Shown in pieces: positions 27,089-37,529 of a stretch of DNA of 64,000 bases. The DNA lies in assembly GCF_008297955.1 (NCBI RefSeq), contig NZ_VTPY01000001.1, positions 434,001 through 498,000 of the forward strand. Direction: 5' to 3'. Source of the stretch: Billgrantia pellis (GTDB lineage Bacteria > Pseudomonadota > Gammaproteobacteria > Pseudomonadales > Halomonadaceae). Every line of letters starts with the position of its first letter. Within the stretch, counting starts at the first letter, position 1. The position numbers were made by a program, and so were the translations under genes. The notes under the pieces are model-generated. The model saw only the letters and a list, made by a program, of their open reading frames with translations. It had not been told where the DNA came from and ran no database searches.

Positions 27089-27386
27089 GTCGGATTCCAG
27101 TTTCGAGCGGGCGTCGGGTCCGCAGCGACGGCGCCAGGCGGTAGCGCTGGCTTATCGTGATGGCGACGATGCCCCCCGGGTGTTGGCCAAGGGATATGGG
27201 GACATGGCCGAACGGATTCTGGCCGAGGCCAAGCGGCAAGGGATTTACGTCCACGACGCGCCGGAGCTGGTGTCGCTGCTCATGGGGCTCGACCTGGATG
27301 AGCGCATTCCCCCCTTGCTCTATCAGGTCATTGCGGAGTTGCTGGTCTGGGTCTATGAGCTTGAGAAAACAACGCCGGAGGAATGA
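27072..27386 (+). CDS. FhlB-like protein (soluble FlhB C-terminal homologue)
   Basis: 104-aa protein similar to the cytoplasmic domain of FlhB: AVALAYRDGDDAPRVLAKGYGDMAERILAEAKRQGIYVHDAPELVSLLMGLDLDERIPPLLYQVIAELLVWVYEL parallels the part of FlhB after the cleavage site. It lacks membrane segments and lacks the NPTH autocleavage motif, so it cannot act as a normal export gate. FhlB proteins can partly replace the FlhB C terminus in other bacteria. It overlaps the end of the FliK-like gene by 17 bases; GGAGGAACGCG precedes its ATG. Confidence 0.85.
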   Translation: MAPTSESDSSFERASGPQRRRQAVALAYRDGDDAPRVLAKGYGDMAERILAEAKRQGIYVHDAPELVSLLMGLDLDERIPPLLYQVIAELLVWVYELEKTTPEE

Positions 27387-27715
27387 CCAAGAAACCGTGC
27401 GAAACTTTTTGTAAAATTTTGTAATCAAGTCGAGTTATGTTTATTTTTGTCAATAGTTAGTCATGCTTTTTTTTGCGTTTCTGCACAGTAGCTTAACGAT
27501 TTCATTCTGAGGACTGGGTTTTTTCAGCGTTTTGCCTGAGTGTCTTGTCCTGTTCCGTACGGTTGGCACCGCATCGAACAGTGGTCACAATGCGTCACGT
27601 AGCATTAACAGTCCTTGTCAGGAGCGGTGCGCACCGCCAAATGCGTAACTGAACTGTAACAGACGTTAATAAAAAATAAGGACACGCAAATCCACCGCGT
27701 GCAGGGAAAAATGAA
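27387..27715 (+). promoter_or_regulatory. AT-rich regulatory leader of flhDC
   Basis: This 329-base stretch has no gene. From about 27390 to 27510 it is strikingly AT-rich, with runs of T, including eight in a row near 27477, in a region that is otherwise GC-rich. A second AT-rich patch (TTAATAAAAAATAAGG) lies near 27666-27681. In enterobacteria the flhDC upstream region is long and bound by many regulators, including H-NS. I infer a similar control region here but cannot place individual promoters with confidence. Confidence 0.6.
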
Positions 27716-28045
27716 ATGAAAAACACGAATCACCTGGATGAGATCCAGGAGCTCAATCTCGCCTATCTGTTGTTGGCACAGCGCCTGCTCAATGACGACC
27801 GTGCGGCGGCCATGTTTCGCCTCAAGATCAATGAGGAAACGGCAGATCTGCTGTCGTCCCTCGGCGCCGCTCAACTGACGCGCCTGGCACGAACCAACCA
27901 ATTGCTCTGTCACTTCGGTTTCGAAAGAGCGGAACAGCTTCGGCAGGTCGTCGATAATCCTCGTGACAATGGACTGTCCCAGTTCCACGCCTCGCTATTG
28001 ATGGCTGGACGTGGTGCGGATTCCCTGTCTCGGGGGATCGCGTGA
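27716..28045 (+). CDS. flhD: FlhD, flagellar master regulator subunit
   Basis: 109-aa subunit of the FlhD4C2 activator of early flagellar genes. The core LNLAYLLLAQRLLNDDRAAAMFRL and TNQLLCHFGF match FlhD, and the Cys falls at residue 65 as in E. coli, where it forms the inter-subunit disulfide. The ATG at 27716 is chosen; an ATG five bases earlier is out of frame and stops at once. The stop codon overlaps the flhC start. Confidence 0.96.
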   Translation: MKNTNHLDEIQELNLAYLLLAQRLLNDDRAAAMFRLKINEETADLLSSLGAAQLTRLARTNQLLCHFGFERAEQLRQVVDNPRDNGLSQFHASLLMAGRGADSLSRGIA

Positions 28046-28629
28046 TGTCGCAGAAAAGTCTCGTCGAAGAGATGCAGCAGGTTCAGCTCGCCATCGAACT
28101 GATCGAGCTGGGAGCCCGTTTGCAGGTGCTGGAGACCGAAACCGACCTGAGCCGGGCCCGATTGATTCGCCTTTTCAAGGAAGTCCGCGGCATGTCGCCG
28201 CCCAAGGGGATGCTGCCATTCTCCACCGACTGGTTCATCACCTGGCTGCCGAACGTACACGCCTCGCTGTTTTACAATATCTACCGTAGCCTGGTGGCGG
28301 ACCAGGGGCGGGAGAGAATGCAGGCCTTCGTCACCGCCTACAAACTCTATAGCGAGCAGGTCAGCCTTGACCAGGCTGAGCCCGTGCTGGGGTTGACCCG
28401 GGCCTGGACGCTGGTGCGCTTCTTCGAAAGCGAATTGCTGCAACTATCCACCTGTACGCACTGCAGCGGTCGCTTCGTCGCCCATGCGCACTCTCCCGAT
28501 CATGACTATGTGTGCGGTGTCTGCATGCCTCCCTCGCGTGCCGGCAAGACCCGCCGCCGTCGTCAACTGGAGGAGAGCGAGGCGCGGGTCGTCGGCCTTG
28601 GCACGCCATTGACCCAACAGGCCGGCTGA
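28045..28629 (+). CDS. flhC: FlhC, flagellar master regulator subunit
   Basis: 194-aa DNA-binding partner of FlhD. With the ATG at 28045 the four zinc ligands fall at Cys137, Cys140, Cys157 and Cys160, exactly as in E. coli, which supports this start over the GTG three bases earlier. It also has the typical FKEVRGMSPPKGMLPFSTDWF segment. It overlaps flhD by one base and is followed by a strong terminator. Having FlhDC instead of a FleQ-type regulator implies class II promoters for the basal-body genes. Confidence 0.97.
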   Translation: MSQKSLVEEMQQVQLAIELIELGARLQVLETETDLSRARLIRLFKEVRGMSPPKGMLPFSTDWFITWLPNVHASLFYNIYRSLVADQGRERMQAFVTAYKLYSEQVSLDQAEPVLGLTRAWTLVRFFESELLQLSTCTHCSGRFVAHAHSPDHDYVCGVCMPPSRAGKTRRRRQLEESEARVVGLGTPLTQQAG

Positions 28630-28660
28630 GCCCGTTCACCCGCTCCCACGCCGCCTGCCA

Positions 28661-28706
28661 GGACGCCGCCCCGATGGTCGCATCGGGGCGGCGTCCGTGC
28701 GTTTTG
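28661..28706 (+). terminator. Strong rho-independent terminator after flhC
   Basis: A 16-base-pair perfect stem (half beginning GGACGCCGCC) with a four-base GTCG loop is followed closely by TTTT. It separates flhDC from the sigma-28-driven motA unit. Confidence 0.85.
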
Positions 28707-28740
28707 ACGCTGCCGCGCTGTTTTTTCTTCCGTCTTGGGC

Positions 28741-28767
28741 TCAAGTATCGCCTCGCCATGCCGATAG
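28741..28767 (+). promoter_or_regulatory. Sigma-28 promoter of motAB-cheAW
   Basis: TCAAGTAT, 11 bases, GCCGATAG, 40 bases before the motA GTG start codon. Confidence 0.8.
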
Positions 28768-28807
28768 TGGTGATATCGACGGGTTGATTCGCTAAAGGGT
28801 ATCGTCT

Positions 28808-29680
28808 GTGCTGATTTTATTAGGGTATATCGTCGTCCTGCTGTCCGTGTTCGGTGGCTATGCGCTTGCCGGGGGGTATCTCGGTCCGCTCTATCAACCG
28901 ACCGAGCTATTGATCATCGGCGGTGCGGGAATCGGGGCTTTCATCGCGGCGAATAACGGCAAGGCGATCAAGGCCGCCTTCAAGATCTTTCCCCAGCTTC
29001 GGCGCACCAAGAAGTACAAGAAAGCGCTGTTCATGGAACTGCTCGCGGTACAGTTCAAGCTGCTGAGCAAGGTCCGCCGCGAAGGCATGCTCGGTATCGA
29101 GCGTGACGTCGAGAACCCCCAGGAAAGCGCGCTGTTCCAGGAGCACCCCAAGGTGCTCGCCGATCCCATGATCATGAGTTTTCTGACCGACTACCTGCGC
29201 CTGATGGTCAGTGGCGGCATGGATCCGATGGAGCTGGACGAACTCATGCTGCATGAGATCGAGACCTTCGAGCAGGAGGCGCACATCCCCGCCGACGCGA
29301 TTGCCAAGGTCGGTGACGCCATGCCGGCATTCGGGATCGTGGCGGCCGTCATGGGCGTGGTGAAGGCGCTGACGTTTGCCGACGCGTCACCGGAGCAGAT
29401 GGGGGAGATGATCGCTCACGCGCTGGTCGGCACTTTCCTCGGCATTCTAATCGGTTATGGCTTCGTCAATCCGCTCGCCAGCAGCATCGAGCGCCAGGCC
29501 AAGGAAGCCGAGAAAATGCTGCAGTGTATTCGCATTACCTTGCTGGCCAGCCTTCACGGCTATGCGCCGCAGTTGGCGGTAGAGTTCGGTCGCAAGGCCT
29601 TGCACAGCAGTGAGCGTCCGGGCTTTAACGAGCTCGAGACCTACGTGCGCAACGCCAAGTCGGGTGCGGCGGCAGAATGA
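28808..29680 (+). CDS. motA: MotA, proton-type flagellar stator subunit
   Basis: 290-aa inner-membrane protein with four transmembrane helices, of the long E. coli MotA type. Landmarks are the N-terminal GYIVVLLSVFGGYALAGG, the cytoplasmic loop with charged residues, and PAFGIVAAVMGVVKAL, holding the conserved Pro of the ion pathway. It starts with GTG. Its stop overlaps the motB ATG by four bases. Sequence type suggests proton coupling, by likeness to E. coli MotA. Confidence 0.96.
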   Translation: MLILLGYIVVLLSVFGGYALAGGYLGPLYQPTELLIIGGAGIGAFIAANNGKAIKAAFKIFPQLRRTKKYKKALFMELLAVQFKLLSKVRREGMLGIERDVENPQESALFQEHPKVLADPMIMSFLTDYLRLMVSGGMDPMELDELMLHEIETFEQEAHIPADAIAKVGDAMPAFGIVAAVMGVVKALTFADASPEQMGEMIAHALVGTFLGILIGYGFVNPLASSIERQAKEAEKMLQCIRITLLASLHGYAPQLAVEFGRKALHSSERPGFNELETYVRNAKSGAAAE

Positions 29681-30624
29681 GGGCGGGTGGCGACAAGCGA
29701 CCGATCGTCATTCGGCGCAAGAAGGTCATCCAAGCCCACCATGGCGGCAGCTGGAAGATCGCACTGGCGGACTTCATGACGGCGCTGATGGCCCTGTTCC
29801 TGGTGATGTGGATACTCTCGGTATCCAGCCCGGAAGAGCGGGAAGGCGTGGCCGACTACTTCAGTACGCCATTGACCAACGCCGTTACCGGTGGAAATCG
29901 CTCGGGTAGCACCCAGGTGATACCCGGCGGTGGGCCCGATCCGGCACACACCGAAGGCGAGCGGGCGCGAATCGACACGCTCAGCCGGACGCGGCCGAGC
30001 GAGCAGCAGCGTCGCTTCTTCATGGATCTGCAGCGGCGCATCGAAACGGTGATCGAGGCCGATCCCGAGCTGCGTGAACTGCGCCAGCAGATGCGTTTCG
30101 ACCTGACTCCGGAGGGGTTGCGTATCCAGCTGCTGGATACCGAGCAGCGGCCCATGTTCGATATCGGCAGCGATCGGGTCGCGCCGTACATGCGCAACCT
30201 GTTGAGAACCATCGCGCCTTTGCTCAACGATTTACCCAACGATCTGAGCATCAGCGGGCATACCGACAGCCGGCCCTACGCCGGCGGGTATCGGGGGTAC
30301 AGCAACTGGGAGCTTTCCAGCGACCGAGCGAATGCGTCCCGCCGCGAGCTGGTTGCCGGCGGGCTCGACTCCAGCAAGCTGTTGCGCGTTTCGGGCTTTG
30401 CCGATCGTGTGCTACTGCCCGATACCGACCCGAACGACGCGGACAATCGCCGCATCGAGCTGCTGGTACTGTTGCCCGAGGTGGCCGACTACATCCGTCG
30501 GCCCAGCATTCTCGACGGCCCCGGTATGCCGAGCCCGATGAGTACGCGGTTGCAAAGCGATATCGACCTGGCACCGGTCGAACAATTTACAGAAGGCCTG
30601 CGCCGTACACTCACTCCCGAGTGA
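29677..30624 (+). CDS. motB: MotB, flagellar stator subunit
   Basis: 315-aa protein with a single membrane helix (ALADFMTALMALFLVMWIL) in which the ion-binding Asp falls at residue 32 as in E. coli. A plug and linker region follows, then an OmpA-like peptidoglycan-binding domain (SISGHTDSRP, NWELSSDRANASRR, NRRIELLVL). The N-terminal basic tail with HHGGSWKIA is typical. It is coupled to motA and followed 33 bases later by cheA. Confidence 0.97.
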   Translation: MRAGGDKRPIVIRRKKVIQAHHGGSWKIALADFMTALMALFLVMWILSVSSPEEREGVADYFSTPLTNAVTGGNRSGSTQVIPGGGPDPAHTEGERARIDTLSRTRPSEQQRRFFMDLQRRIETVIEADPELRELRQQMRFDLTPEGLRIQLLDTEQRPMFDIGSDRVAPYMRNLLRTIAPLLNDLPNDLSISGHTDSRPYAGGYRGYSNWELSSDRANASRRELVAGGLDSSKLLRVSGFADRVLLPDTDPNDADNRRIELLVLLPEVADYIRRPSILDGPGMPSPMSTRLQSDIDLAPVEQFTEGLRRTLTPE

Positions 30625-30657
30625 GGCGCGTGGAAACCAATCTGACACCAGGTGGTA

Positions 30658-32784
30658 ATGCGCATGGATATCACGGATTTCTATGACACTTTCTTCGAGG
30701 AGGCCGAAGAGCTGCTGGCCGATATGGAGCGCCACCTCCTGGAGCTGGACGTGGATGAGCCGGATACCGAGCAGCTCAATGCCATCTTTCGCGCCGCGCA
30801 CTCGATCAAGGGCGGCGCAGGCACCTTTGGCTTCGACATCCTGCAGAAGACCACCCACCTGTTCGAGAACCTGCTCGACCACACCCGCAAGGGCGAGCTT
30901 ACGCTGCGCCGGGACATCGTCGATACCTTTCTGGAAACCAAGGACATGCTCAATGATCAGCTAGACGCCTATCGCAACGGCGACGAGCCCGATCAGGAGG
31001 CCTTTGAACGCATTTGCCGGACGCTGCAACAGATAGCGCTGGAAGAGATCGGTCAGGACCTCGAAGGCGGGACAGGCGCGGCGCCCAAACCGGCCGCGCC
31101 ACCGAAGACGCCCGAGCCGGAACCCCAGGCGACGGATGGCGCCGCCGGCGAAGGGGAGCGTCTTGTCGTCACGCTACTCAATGTCGGCGAGAAGGATCGT
31201 CAACTGCTCGTCGAAGAGCTGGCCCAGCTCGGCGACGTCATCGCTCAGGGAGGCGACGAGTCGCGCTACGAAGTGACCTTGGCATCCTCCGTGAGCGGCG
31301 ATGATATCGAGGCGGTCATGTGCTTCATCGTGGATGCCGACCAGGTCCAGATTCGCTCGGCCCCCCATGGCCAGGCGGCACAAGCCGAGGCGATGACGGA
31401 AACCGTGCAACCCGCGGAAGCGACGCCGCCGAAGCCCGATGCCGAGCCGGCCAATTCCGCTGCGGCGAGTGCCGGAAACGAGAAGCAGGTCACTACCGCA
31501 TCCGCGCCGAGAACCAAGTCCAAGGGTAAGCCGAAAGCCAAGTCCGGGGGCGAGTCGACCTCGATTCGCGTTTCGGTCGATAAAGTCGATCAGATCATCA
31601 ATCTGGTGGGTGAGCTGATCATTACCCAGTCGATGCTGGACCAGACCGTCAGCGAGTTGGACGTCGTGTCCGACGGCGCGCTGCTCAATGGCATGAGTCT
31701 TTTGCAGCGCAACGCCCGGGATCTGCAGGAAGCCGTGATGTCGATCCGCATGATTCCGATGGATTTCGTCTTCAGCCGCTTCCCGCGCGTCGTCCGTGAA
31801 ACCGCCGGGAAGCTGGGCAAGGAGATCGAACTGGTCACCGAGGGCGAGTCGACGGAGCTCGACAAGAGCCTCACCGAGCGCATCATCGATCCGTTGACGC
31901 ACCTGGTACGCAACAGCCTCGATCATGGCATCGAGCCGCCCGACGTGCGCGAAGCGGCCGGCAAGTCGCGCACCGGCAAGCTGGTCCTGTCGGCCAAGCA
32001 CCAGGGCGGCAATATCATCATCGAGGTGATCGATGACGGTGCGGGGCTCAACCGTGACAGATTGCTGACCAAAGCCCGCGAGAACGGCCTGCCCGTTTCC
32101 GACACCATGAGCGACGACGAGGTATGGCAGCTGATCTTCGCGCCGGGTTTCTCCACCGCCAAGGAGGTGACCGACGTCTCCGGTCGCGGCGTCGGCATGG
32201 ACGTGGTCAAGCGCAATATACAAGGCATGGGGGGGCATGTGCAGATCATGTCCCGTCCGGGCGAAGGAACCACCATCCGCATCGTCCTGCCGTTGACCCT
32301 GGCCATCCTCGACGGCATGTCGATCAAGGTCGGCAGCGAGATGTTCATCCTGCCGCTGTCGGCGGTACTCGAGTCGCTGCAGCCGGCCAAAGAGGACCTC
32401 TACGCCATGGCCGGTGACGATGTCGTGCTCAAGGTGCGCGACGAGTACCTGCCGGTCGTGGCGGTTCACGAAGCCCTCGACGTGCCCGACGCCAAGACCG
32501 AGCTCACCGAGACCATCGCCGTCATCGTACAGGGCGAGGGTCGTCGCTATGCGCTGCTGGTCGATGATCTGGTCGGCCAGCAGCAAGTGGTGGTCAAGAA
32601 TCTCGAAACCAACTACCGCAAGGTGCCGGGGGTATCCGCCGCCACCATTCTCGGGGATGGCAGCGTGGCGCTGATCCTCGACATTACCGGCCTGCATCGA
32701 CTCAGCCGCGCCAAGAAGGAGAAGCGCCGGCCCGAGCGGAAACCGTCACTCGAAGCCCTCACCGACCAAGAGCTGGAGACCTGA
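30658..32784 (+). CDS. cheA: CheA, chemotaxis sensor histidine kinase
   Basis: 708-aa kinase that phosphorylates CheY and CheB under receptor control. Domains: Hpt with [10 protein letters not shown], His48 when counted from this start, as in E. coli; CheY/CheB-binding P2 (about 160-235); Ala/Pro/Lys-rich linker; dimerisation P3 (about 300-365); HATPase (N box [13 protein letters not shown]1 DDGAGL, G2 GRGVGMDVV); C-terminal CheW-like domain. Possible starts are GTG 30652, ATG 30658 and ATG 30664; 30658 best matches the E. coli N terminus. It is followed by cheW with two bases between. Confidence 0.97.
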   Translation: MRMDITDFYDTFFEEAEELLADMERHLLELDVDEPDTEQLNAIFRAAHSIKGGAGTFGFDILQKTTHLFENLLDHTRKGELTLRRDIVDTFLETKDMLNDQLDAYRNGDEPDQEAFERICRTLQQIALEEIGQDLEGGTGAAPKPAAPPKTPEPEPQATDGAAGEGERLVVTLLNVGEKDRQLLVEELAQLGDVIAQGGDESRYEVTLASSVSGDDIEAVMCFIVDADQVQIRSAPHGQAAQAEAMTETVQPAEATPPKPDAEPANSAAASAGNEKQVTTASAPRTKSKGKPKAKSGGESTSIRVSVDKVDQIINLVGELIITQSMLDQTVSELDVVSDGALLNGMSLLQRNARDLQEAVMSIRMIPMDFVFSRFPRVVRETAGKLGKEIELVTEGESTELDKSLTERIIDPLTHLVRNSLDHGIEPPDVREAAGKSRTGKLVLSAKHQGGNIIIEVIDDGAGLNRDRLLTKARENGLPVSDTMSDDEVWQLIFAPGFSTAKEVTDVSGRGVGMDVVKRNIQGMGGHVQIMSRPGEGTTIRIVLPLTLAILDGMSIKVGSEMFILPLSAVLESLQPAKEDLYAMAGDDVVLKVRDEYLPVVAVHEALDVPDAKTELTETIAVIVQGEGRRYALLVDDLVGQQQVVVKNLETNYRKVPGVSAATILGDGSVALILDITGLHRLSRAKKEKRRPERKPSLEALTDQELET

Positions 32785-32786
32785 TC

Positions 32787-33281
32787 ATGAACCAGACGAA
32801 CGAAGCGGCACTGGCCGCGGCCGAAGCCCACAACCGTGAATTTCTGGTGTTCTCGCTGGGCGACGAAGAGTACGCCGTCGATATCCTCAAGGTTCAGGAG
32901 ATTCGCGGTTACGAAAACGTGACCCGTATCGCCAACGCGCCCGATTTCATCAAGGGCGTGACCAACCTGCGTGGCGTGATCGTGCCGATCGTCGATCTGC
33001 GCATCAAGTTCCACCTCGACAAGGTCGAGTATGGCGGCCAGACGGTGGTGATCGTGGTCAACGTCGAGGATAGGGTGGTCGGCATTGTGGTCGACGGTGT
33101 CTCCGATGTGATGACGCTTTCGCCGGAGCAGATCAAGCCCGCGCCCGAGTTCGGTGTCACGTTGTCCTCGGATTTCCTCAGCGGCCTCGGCAGCCTGGAA
33201 GATCGTATGTTGGTGATCGTCGATATCGACAAGCTGCTCACCAGCGACGAGATGGAGCTGGTGGAACGCGTCGCCGAGTAG
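32787..33281 (+). CDS. cheW: CheW, chemotaxis coupling protein
   Basis: 164-aa adaptor that joins CheA to the receptor array. Conserved CheW features: [54 protein letters not shown] and the later [10 protein letters not shown]. It belongs to the motAB-cheAW unit, and the next sigma-28 promoter starts 13 bases after its stop codon. Confidence 0.97.
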   Translation: MNQTNEAALAAAEAHNREFLVFSLGDEEYAVDILKVQEIRGYENVTRIANAPDFIKGVTNLRGVIVPIVDLRIKFHLDKVEYGGQTVVIVVNVEDRVVGIVVDGVSDVMTLSPEQIKPAPEFGVTLSSDFLSGLGSLEDRMLVIVDIDKLLTSDEMELVERVAE

Positions 33282-33293
33282 CGCGACACGGAA

Positions 33294-33320
33294 TCAAGTT
33301 TTTGCCGTGAAAGCCGATAG
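33294..33320 (+). promoter_or_regulatory. Sigma-28 promoter of the receptor at 33397
   Basis: TCAAGTTT, 11 bases, GCCGATAG. Near-consensus, exact spacing. Confidence 0.85.
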
Positions 33321-33396
33321 TCGGAGTAGGAGCGGACTCGCCCGACGTCCCGAACCCATCAACCAGGCGTGTGCCTGTCGCTCATGAGGGGGTGGT

Positions 33397-34740
33397 GTGA
33401 AGTTTCTCGATAATCTGACGGTTCGTGCCAGTTGGTTCCTGGTACTGCTGTTCTTCGGCGGGATGATCGTCGTGCTCAGTCTGCTGGGGTGGTATGCGCT
33501 ACAGCAGAGCGGTGCCGCGGTGGCCGCCATGGCGCCTCATGCCGGCGAATCGGGGGCTTCCTACCAGGCCTCCTTCACCGCGATGGCCGACCTGGTGCGC
33601 CTGGCCATCCTCGCGGTGCTGATGGGGTCGGTGGCGGTCATGGTCGTCGTGGTATGGGGCATCTCGGTCAACGTGCTGCAACCGCTGGCGCGCCTGGTGG
33701 GTTACTTCGAAGGGCTGGCGCAGGGCGATCTCTCTCAACCGGTGGAGAATCGCGGCAACAACGAGATCGGGCGCCTCTTCCTCTCGCTGAAGCATATGCA
33801 GGACGGTCTCTCCGATACCGTGGGAACGGTGCGCAGCAGCAGCGAAGGCATCTACCAGGGCGCTCACGACATCGCCGACGGCAATGGGGAGCTGTCGTCA
33901 CGCACCGAGCAGCAGGCTGCCTCGCTCGCCGAAACGGCGTCGAGCATGGAGGAATTGGCCTCCACCGTCGAGCAGAACGCCGACAACGCGCGCCAGGCCA
34001 GCCAACTGGCGGCCGAGGCCTCGCGCACCGCGGCACAGGGCGGCGAGGTAGTAGGCGAGGTGGTGTCCACCATGCACGACATCAGCGAAAGTTCGCACCA
34101 GATGTCGGACATCATCGGCGTGATCGACACCATCGCCTTCCAGACCAATATCCTGGCGTTGAACGCCTCGGTCGAGGCGGCGCGTGCCGGCGAGCATGGG
34201 CGCGGCTTCGCCGTGGTGGCGCAGGAAGTGCGCAACCTGGCCGGGCGAAGCGCGTCTGCGGCGGGCGAGATTCGTACCCTGATCCAGGCGTCGCTGGAAA
34301 AGGTCGACGTCGGGACGTCGCGCGTTGACCGCGCGGGGCAGACCATGCGCGAGATCGTGGCGGCGGTACAGCGGGTCAGCGACATCATGGACGAGATCGC
34401 CTCCGCCTCGCTGGAACAGAGCAACGGCATCGGTCAGGTCAATCAGGCTGTCACCGAGATGGACCAGACAACCCAACAGAACGCCGCCCTGGTCCAGCAG
34501 GCCGCGACGGCGGCGACCCAGCTCGAGGCGGAAGCAGGACGGCTGCGTGACGCGGTGATGCGCTTCCGCCTCGCCGGCCAGGCCAATGTCCCGGTGCCGG
34601 GCGAACGCCAGGCACGTACGTACCCCGCACAGCAGCCGACTACGCAGCGCGATCCGCTGCCGGGCGCAAGCGAGGCCGGGACGACGCCAAGGCCAAGGAC
34701 GGATCGAGCGCAGGAAGAAGAGGAGTGGGCCTCCTTTTAA
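33397..34740 (+). CDS. Chemoreceptor with a minimal periplasmic domain
   Basis: 447-aa methyl-accepting protein starting with GTG after GAGGGGG. Two membrane helices (about residues 10-32 and 66-92) enclose only about 35 periplasmic residues, too few for a ligand-binding domain. HAMP (about 90-145) and a full signalling domain with the hairpin tip [43 protein letters not shown] follow. The C terminus ends EEEWASF, resembling the NWETF tether for CheR/CheB. It may sense membrane or cytoplasmic conditions, or modulate other receptors. First of a receptor group between cheW and cheR. Confidence 0.93.
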   Translation: MKFLDNLTVRASWFLVLLFFGGMIVVLSLLGWYALQQSGAAVAAMAPHAGESGASYQASFTAMADLVRLAILAVLMGSVAVMVVVVWGISVNVLQPLARLVGYFEGLAQGDLSQPVENRGNNEIGRLFLSLKHMQDGLSDTVGTVRSSSEGIYQGAHDIADGNGELSSRTEQQAASLAETASSMEELASTVEQNADNARQASQLAAEASRTAAQGGEVVGEVVSTMHDISESSHQMSDIIGVIDTIAFQTNILALNASVEAARAGEHGRGFAVVAQEVRNLAGRSASAAGEIRTLIQASLEKVDVGTSRVDRAGQTMREIVAAVQRVSDIMDEIASASLEQSNGIGQVNQAVTEMDQTTQQNAALVQQAATAATQLEAEAGRLRDAVMRFRLAGQANVPVPGERQARTYPAQQPTTQRDPLPGASEAGTTPRPRTDRAQEEEEWASF

Positions 34741-34842
34741 GGCCCGACAACATGACGAAACGTAAGGCGAGCCAACCGTATTGCCGGGTCACCTGACGAA
34801 ATGAACACAGCCTAGGTTCGCTGGGGATAAAGGATAAGAACG

Positions 34843-37029
34843 ATGCGAAACAACCAACCGGTTACGCAGCGCGAATACCAACTGGACGATCAGCAACTGC
34901 TGATCACTCGCACGGATACCAAGGGGCGCATCACCTACGCCAATGCGGCGTTCGTCGAGGTCAGCGGCTTCAGCCACGAAGAGCTGATCGGAGCACCGCA
35001 CAACCTGGTGCGTCATCCCGACATGCCGCAGGAGGCTTTCGCCGATCTGTGGCACACGCTCAAGCGCGGCGATACCTGGCAAGGAGCGGTCAAGAATCGG
35101 CGCAAGAACGGCGACCATTACTGGGTACACGCCACGGTGACGCCGATTCTCGAAGACGGCCAGTGTCTTGGTTACACCTCGGTGCGCACCAAGATCGAGC
35201 CGAATGCCGTCGAGACGGCGGAGCGGGGCTATGCGCGTATTCGCGATGGGCGCGGTGGCCTGGTGGTGCGCGGGGGCAAGTTCGTTCGGCGGGGGCCGCT
35301 GGGCTGGGTGTCGCGAATTAACGTGCATACGCTTCGCGCCAAGCTCACCATGCTGACGCTGTCGGCGTTGCTGCTGCTCTTCGTCAGCGGAGGTGTCGGT
35401 CTCTATGGTCTTAAGGAGTCCGGCGAACGCCTCGCGGAACTCAACCGGGATGGCCTTCAGGATGTGATTCGCCTGCAGCAGGCCGGTCAACTGATTGCTC
35501 AGGGACCTCAAAGCCTCACCAGTGGGGAGCGCATGGAGGTGCTCAGCACCCGACACGAGCATGCCGAGTCGCTGAGGGGCGTAGCCGAGCGTCTGACGGA
35601 CCTGTGGGGCGAATACGTCGAACGCGAGATCAATCAGACGCCGCTTGCCCTGGAGTTCGATGAAGCGCTGGACGCCTTCCTGCAGGAGGGGGTGCTGCCC
35701 ATGGCTGACGCGCTGGGAGGAGAAGAAGCCTTCGACGCCATGATGGCACTGAACAACGACACCCAGCCGTTGCTGGAGCAGGCGGACGTTCTGACGGATC
35801 AGGTCAACCAGCTTATCGAACAGAAGCGCCTGGCCGCGTTGGGAATGGCCGAGGACGCCGAGCGGGGGCAGCAGCAGATGCTGCTCGTGCAGCTGGCGTT
35901 CATGGCGGTGGGACTGGTGCTGCTGATCGTCATCAGCGTCTGGATTCTGCGCGCGATCACTCGGCCGATCCGCCGGGCGGCGGATTTCACCCTGCAGATC
36001 GCCTCGGGCAACCTGGCGGTCCGCTCCCCCGAGCGGACCCGTGACGAGATCGGCGCGCTGCTCGATTCGCTGGATACCATGCGCAAGAGCCTCTACAGCA
36101 CGACCTCCAGCGTGCTGCAGGGCATCGATGTGGTGACGCCCGCCTCGCGCTCCATCGCGCGTGGCAACGAGGATCTCTCGTCGCGTACCGAGCAGCAGGC
36201 GGCTTCGCTGCAGGAGACGGCGTCGAGCATGGAGGAAATGACCACCACGGTGCAGCAGAACACCGACAATGCCCGCCAAGCCAGCAGCCTGGCGCTGGAC
36301 AATGCCGGTCGCGTGCGGGACACCGGCGAGCTGATGCACGGCGTGGTCAAGACCATGGAACGCATCACCGCCAGCTCGGAGAAGATGAAGGACATCATCA
36401 ACGTCATCGACTCGATTGCCTTCCAGACCAACATCCTGGCGCTCAACGCTTCGGTGGAGGCGGCGCGTGCCGGCGAGCAGGGACGCGGTTTCGCCGTGGT
36501 GGCCGGCGAGGTGCGCAACCTGGCGGGACGCAGTGCGGATGCCGCCAAGGAGATCCGGCAGTTGATCGATGGCTCGGCCCGCGAGATTGGGGATGGGGCC
36601 AGCCAGGTGCAGCGTGCCGAGAGTGCGATGGCGGAAGTGGTGACGGCCTCGACGCGAGTCAACGACATCATGAGCGAGATCACCTCCGCCTCGGAGGAGC
36701 AAAGCAGCGGCATCGGTCAGATCAACCAGGCCATTGCCGAGATGGACCAGGTCACCCAGCAGAATGCCGAACGCGTGCAGCAGAGCGCTCTGGCCGCCAG
36801 CGATCTGCAGCATCAGGCCGAGTTGCTGGCGCGCGCCATCCGCGTCTTCCGACTGCGCAATGCCGGGCCGGAACAGGTTTCCAACCACGAGGCATCGACG
36901 ACCGGAGCCGAAGAGAGCCAGCGCCAACAACACGCGCCTGCCGCCCTGCGTCACGATCCAAGGCCGACCAAGCCCGCCGCTTCGAAGCCGAGCAAAGCGA
37001 CGTCGGATGAGGAGTGGGAAACGTTCTGA
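34843..37029 (+). CDS. Aer-type PAS chemoreceptor with periplasmic domain
   Basis: 728-aa receptor. An N-terminal cytoplasmic PAS domain (about residues 10-120) has the Aer-type [16 protein letters not shown] and [17 protein letters not shown] motifs, suggesting FAD binding and redox or energy sensing. TM1 (about 168-190), a periplasmic helical region of about 150 residues, TM2 (about 345-368), HAMP and a signalling domain ([28 protein letters not shown]) follow. The periplasmic region sets it apart from the 506-aa E. coli Aer. It ends DEEWETF, a likely CheR tether. A decayed copy of this gene type lies directly downstream. Confidence 0.93.
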   Translation: MRNNQPVTQREYQLDDQQLLITRTDTKGRITYANAAFVEVSGFSHEELIGAPHNLVRHPDMPQEAFADLWHTLKRGDTWQGAVKNRRKNGDHYWVHATVTPILEDGQCLGYTSVRTKIEPNAVETAERGYARIRDGRGGLVVRGGKFVRRGPLGWVSRINVHTLRAKLTMLTLSALLLLFVSGGVGLYGLKESGERLAELNRDGLQDVIRLQQAGQLIAQGPQSLTSGERMEVLSTRHEHAESLRGVAERLTDLWGEYVEREINQTPLALEFDEALDAFLQEGVLPMADALGGEEAFDAMMALNNDTQPLLEQADVLTDQVNQLIEQKRLAALGMAEDAERGQQQMLLVQLAFMAVGLVLLIVISVWILRAITRPIRRAADFTLQIASGNLAVRSPERTRDEIGALLDSLDTMRKSLYSTTSSVLQGIDVVTPASRSIARGNEDLSSRTEQQAASLQETASSMEEMTTTVQQNTDNARQASSLALDNAGRVRDTGELMHGVVKTMERITASSEKMKDIINVIDSIAFQTNILALNASVEAARAGEQGRGFAVVAGEVRNLAGRSADAAKEIRQLIDGSAREIGDGASQVQRAESAMAEVVTASTRVNDIMSEITSASEEQSSGIGQINQAIAEMDQVTQQNAERVQQSALAASDLQHQAELLARAIRVFRLRNAGPEQVSNHEASTTGAEESQRQQHAPAALRHDPRPTKPAASKPSKATSDEEWETF

Positions 37030-37110
37030 AGCGAGCTTACCGTCCCGGTTCGGAAGGCTGGAAATCGCCATGGCCATAGCGCCAGGCAGCCTGAAGCGGC
37101 CGGGAGGGTG

Positions 37111-37529
37111 ATGCAAAACCATGAGCCGATGACGCAGCGCGAATACCCATGGGACGGTCAATAGCGACCGATCTCCCGGACGGATACCCAAGGGCGTATG
37201 ACGTACGCCAACGCAGCGTTCGTCGAGGTCAGCGGCGTCAGCCATGAAGCGCTGATCGGGCGGTTGATCGATGGTCGGCCCGCGCGATCGGTGCCGGCGA
37301 TCGGCAGCACCAGGCCGAGCTGCTGGCACGCACGATGCGTCTTCCGCCTGCGCAATGCCGGGCCGGAGCAAGTGCCAAGTGAAGAGCGGATGACTCCACA
37401 GGCGGGCGGGGGGCCGACTATCGGCATGCCGCTTCGCCGGCGCGGGATCATGCTCCGCTTTTCGTGAAGCGCGAATTGGCCAAGCCAAGCAAGGCGGCAG
37501 CCGTCGATGAAGGATGGGAGACATTTTGA
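37111..37529 (+). pseudogene. Decayed aer-type receptor with internal deletions
   Basis: Three pieces of a PAS receptor like the intact gene at 34843 are joined here. The first, 37111 to about 37255, matches the PAS start (TQREYPWDGQ, then [20 protein letters not shown]) with an in-frame stop. The second, near 37263-37290, matches the signalling-domain LIDGSAR segment with a one-base deletion. The third, about 37306-37529, matches the C-terminal end, including [10 protein letters not shown] and a final DEGWETF with stop. About 1.8 kb of the middle is missing. The preserved 3' end still overlaps the cheR start codon. Confidence 0.88.

Noticed and set aside
31174..32697. A 507-codon minus-strand frame across cheA
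   Set aside because: Shadow of cheA; His- and Asp-rich low-quality sequence typical of antisense reading in GC-rich genes.
34789..37524. A 911-codon open frame on the minus strand across the aer-type receptor and its relic
   Set aside because: It is the antisense shadow of a GC-rich receptor gene. The plus frame has a full PAS, HAMP and signalling domain, while the minus frame matches nothing and has no ribosome site.
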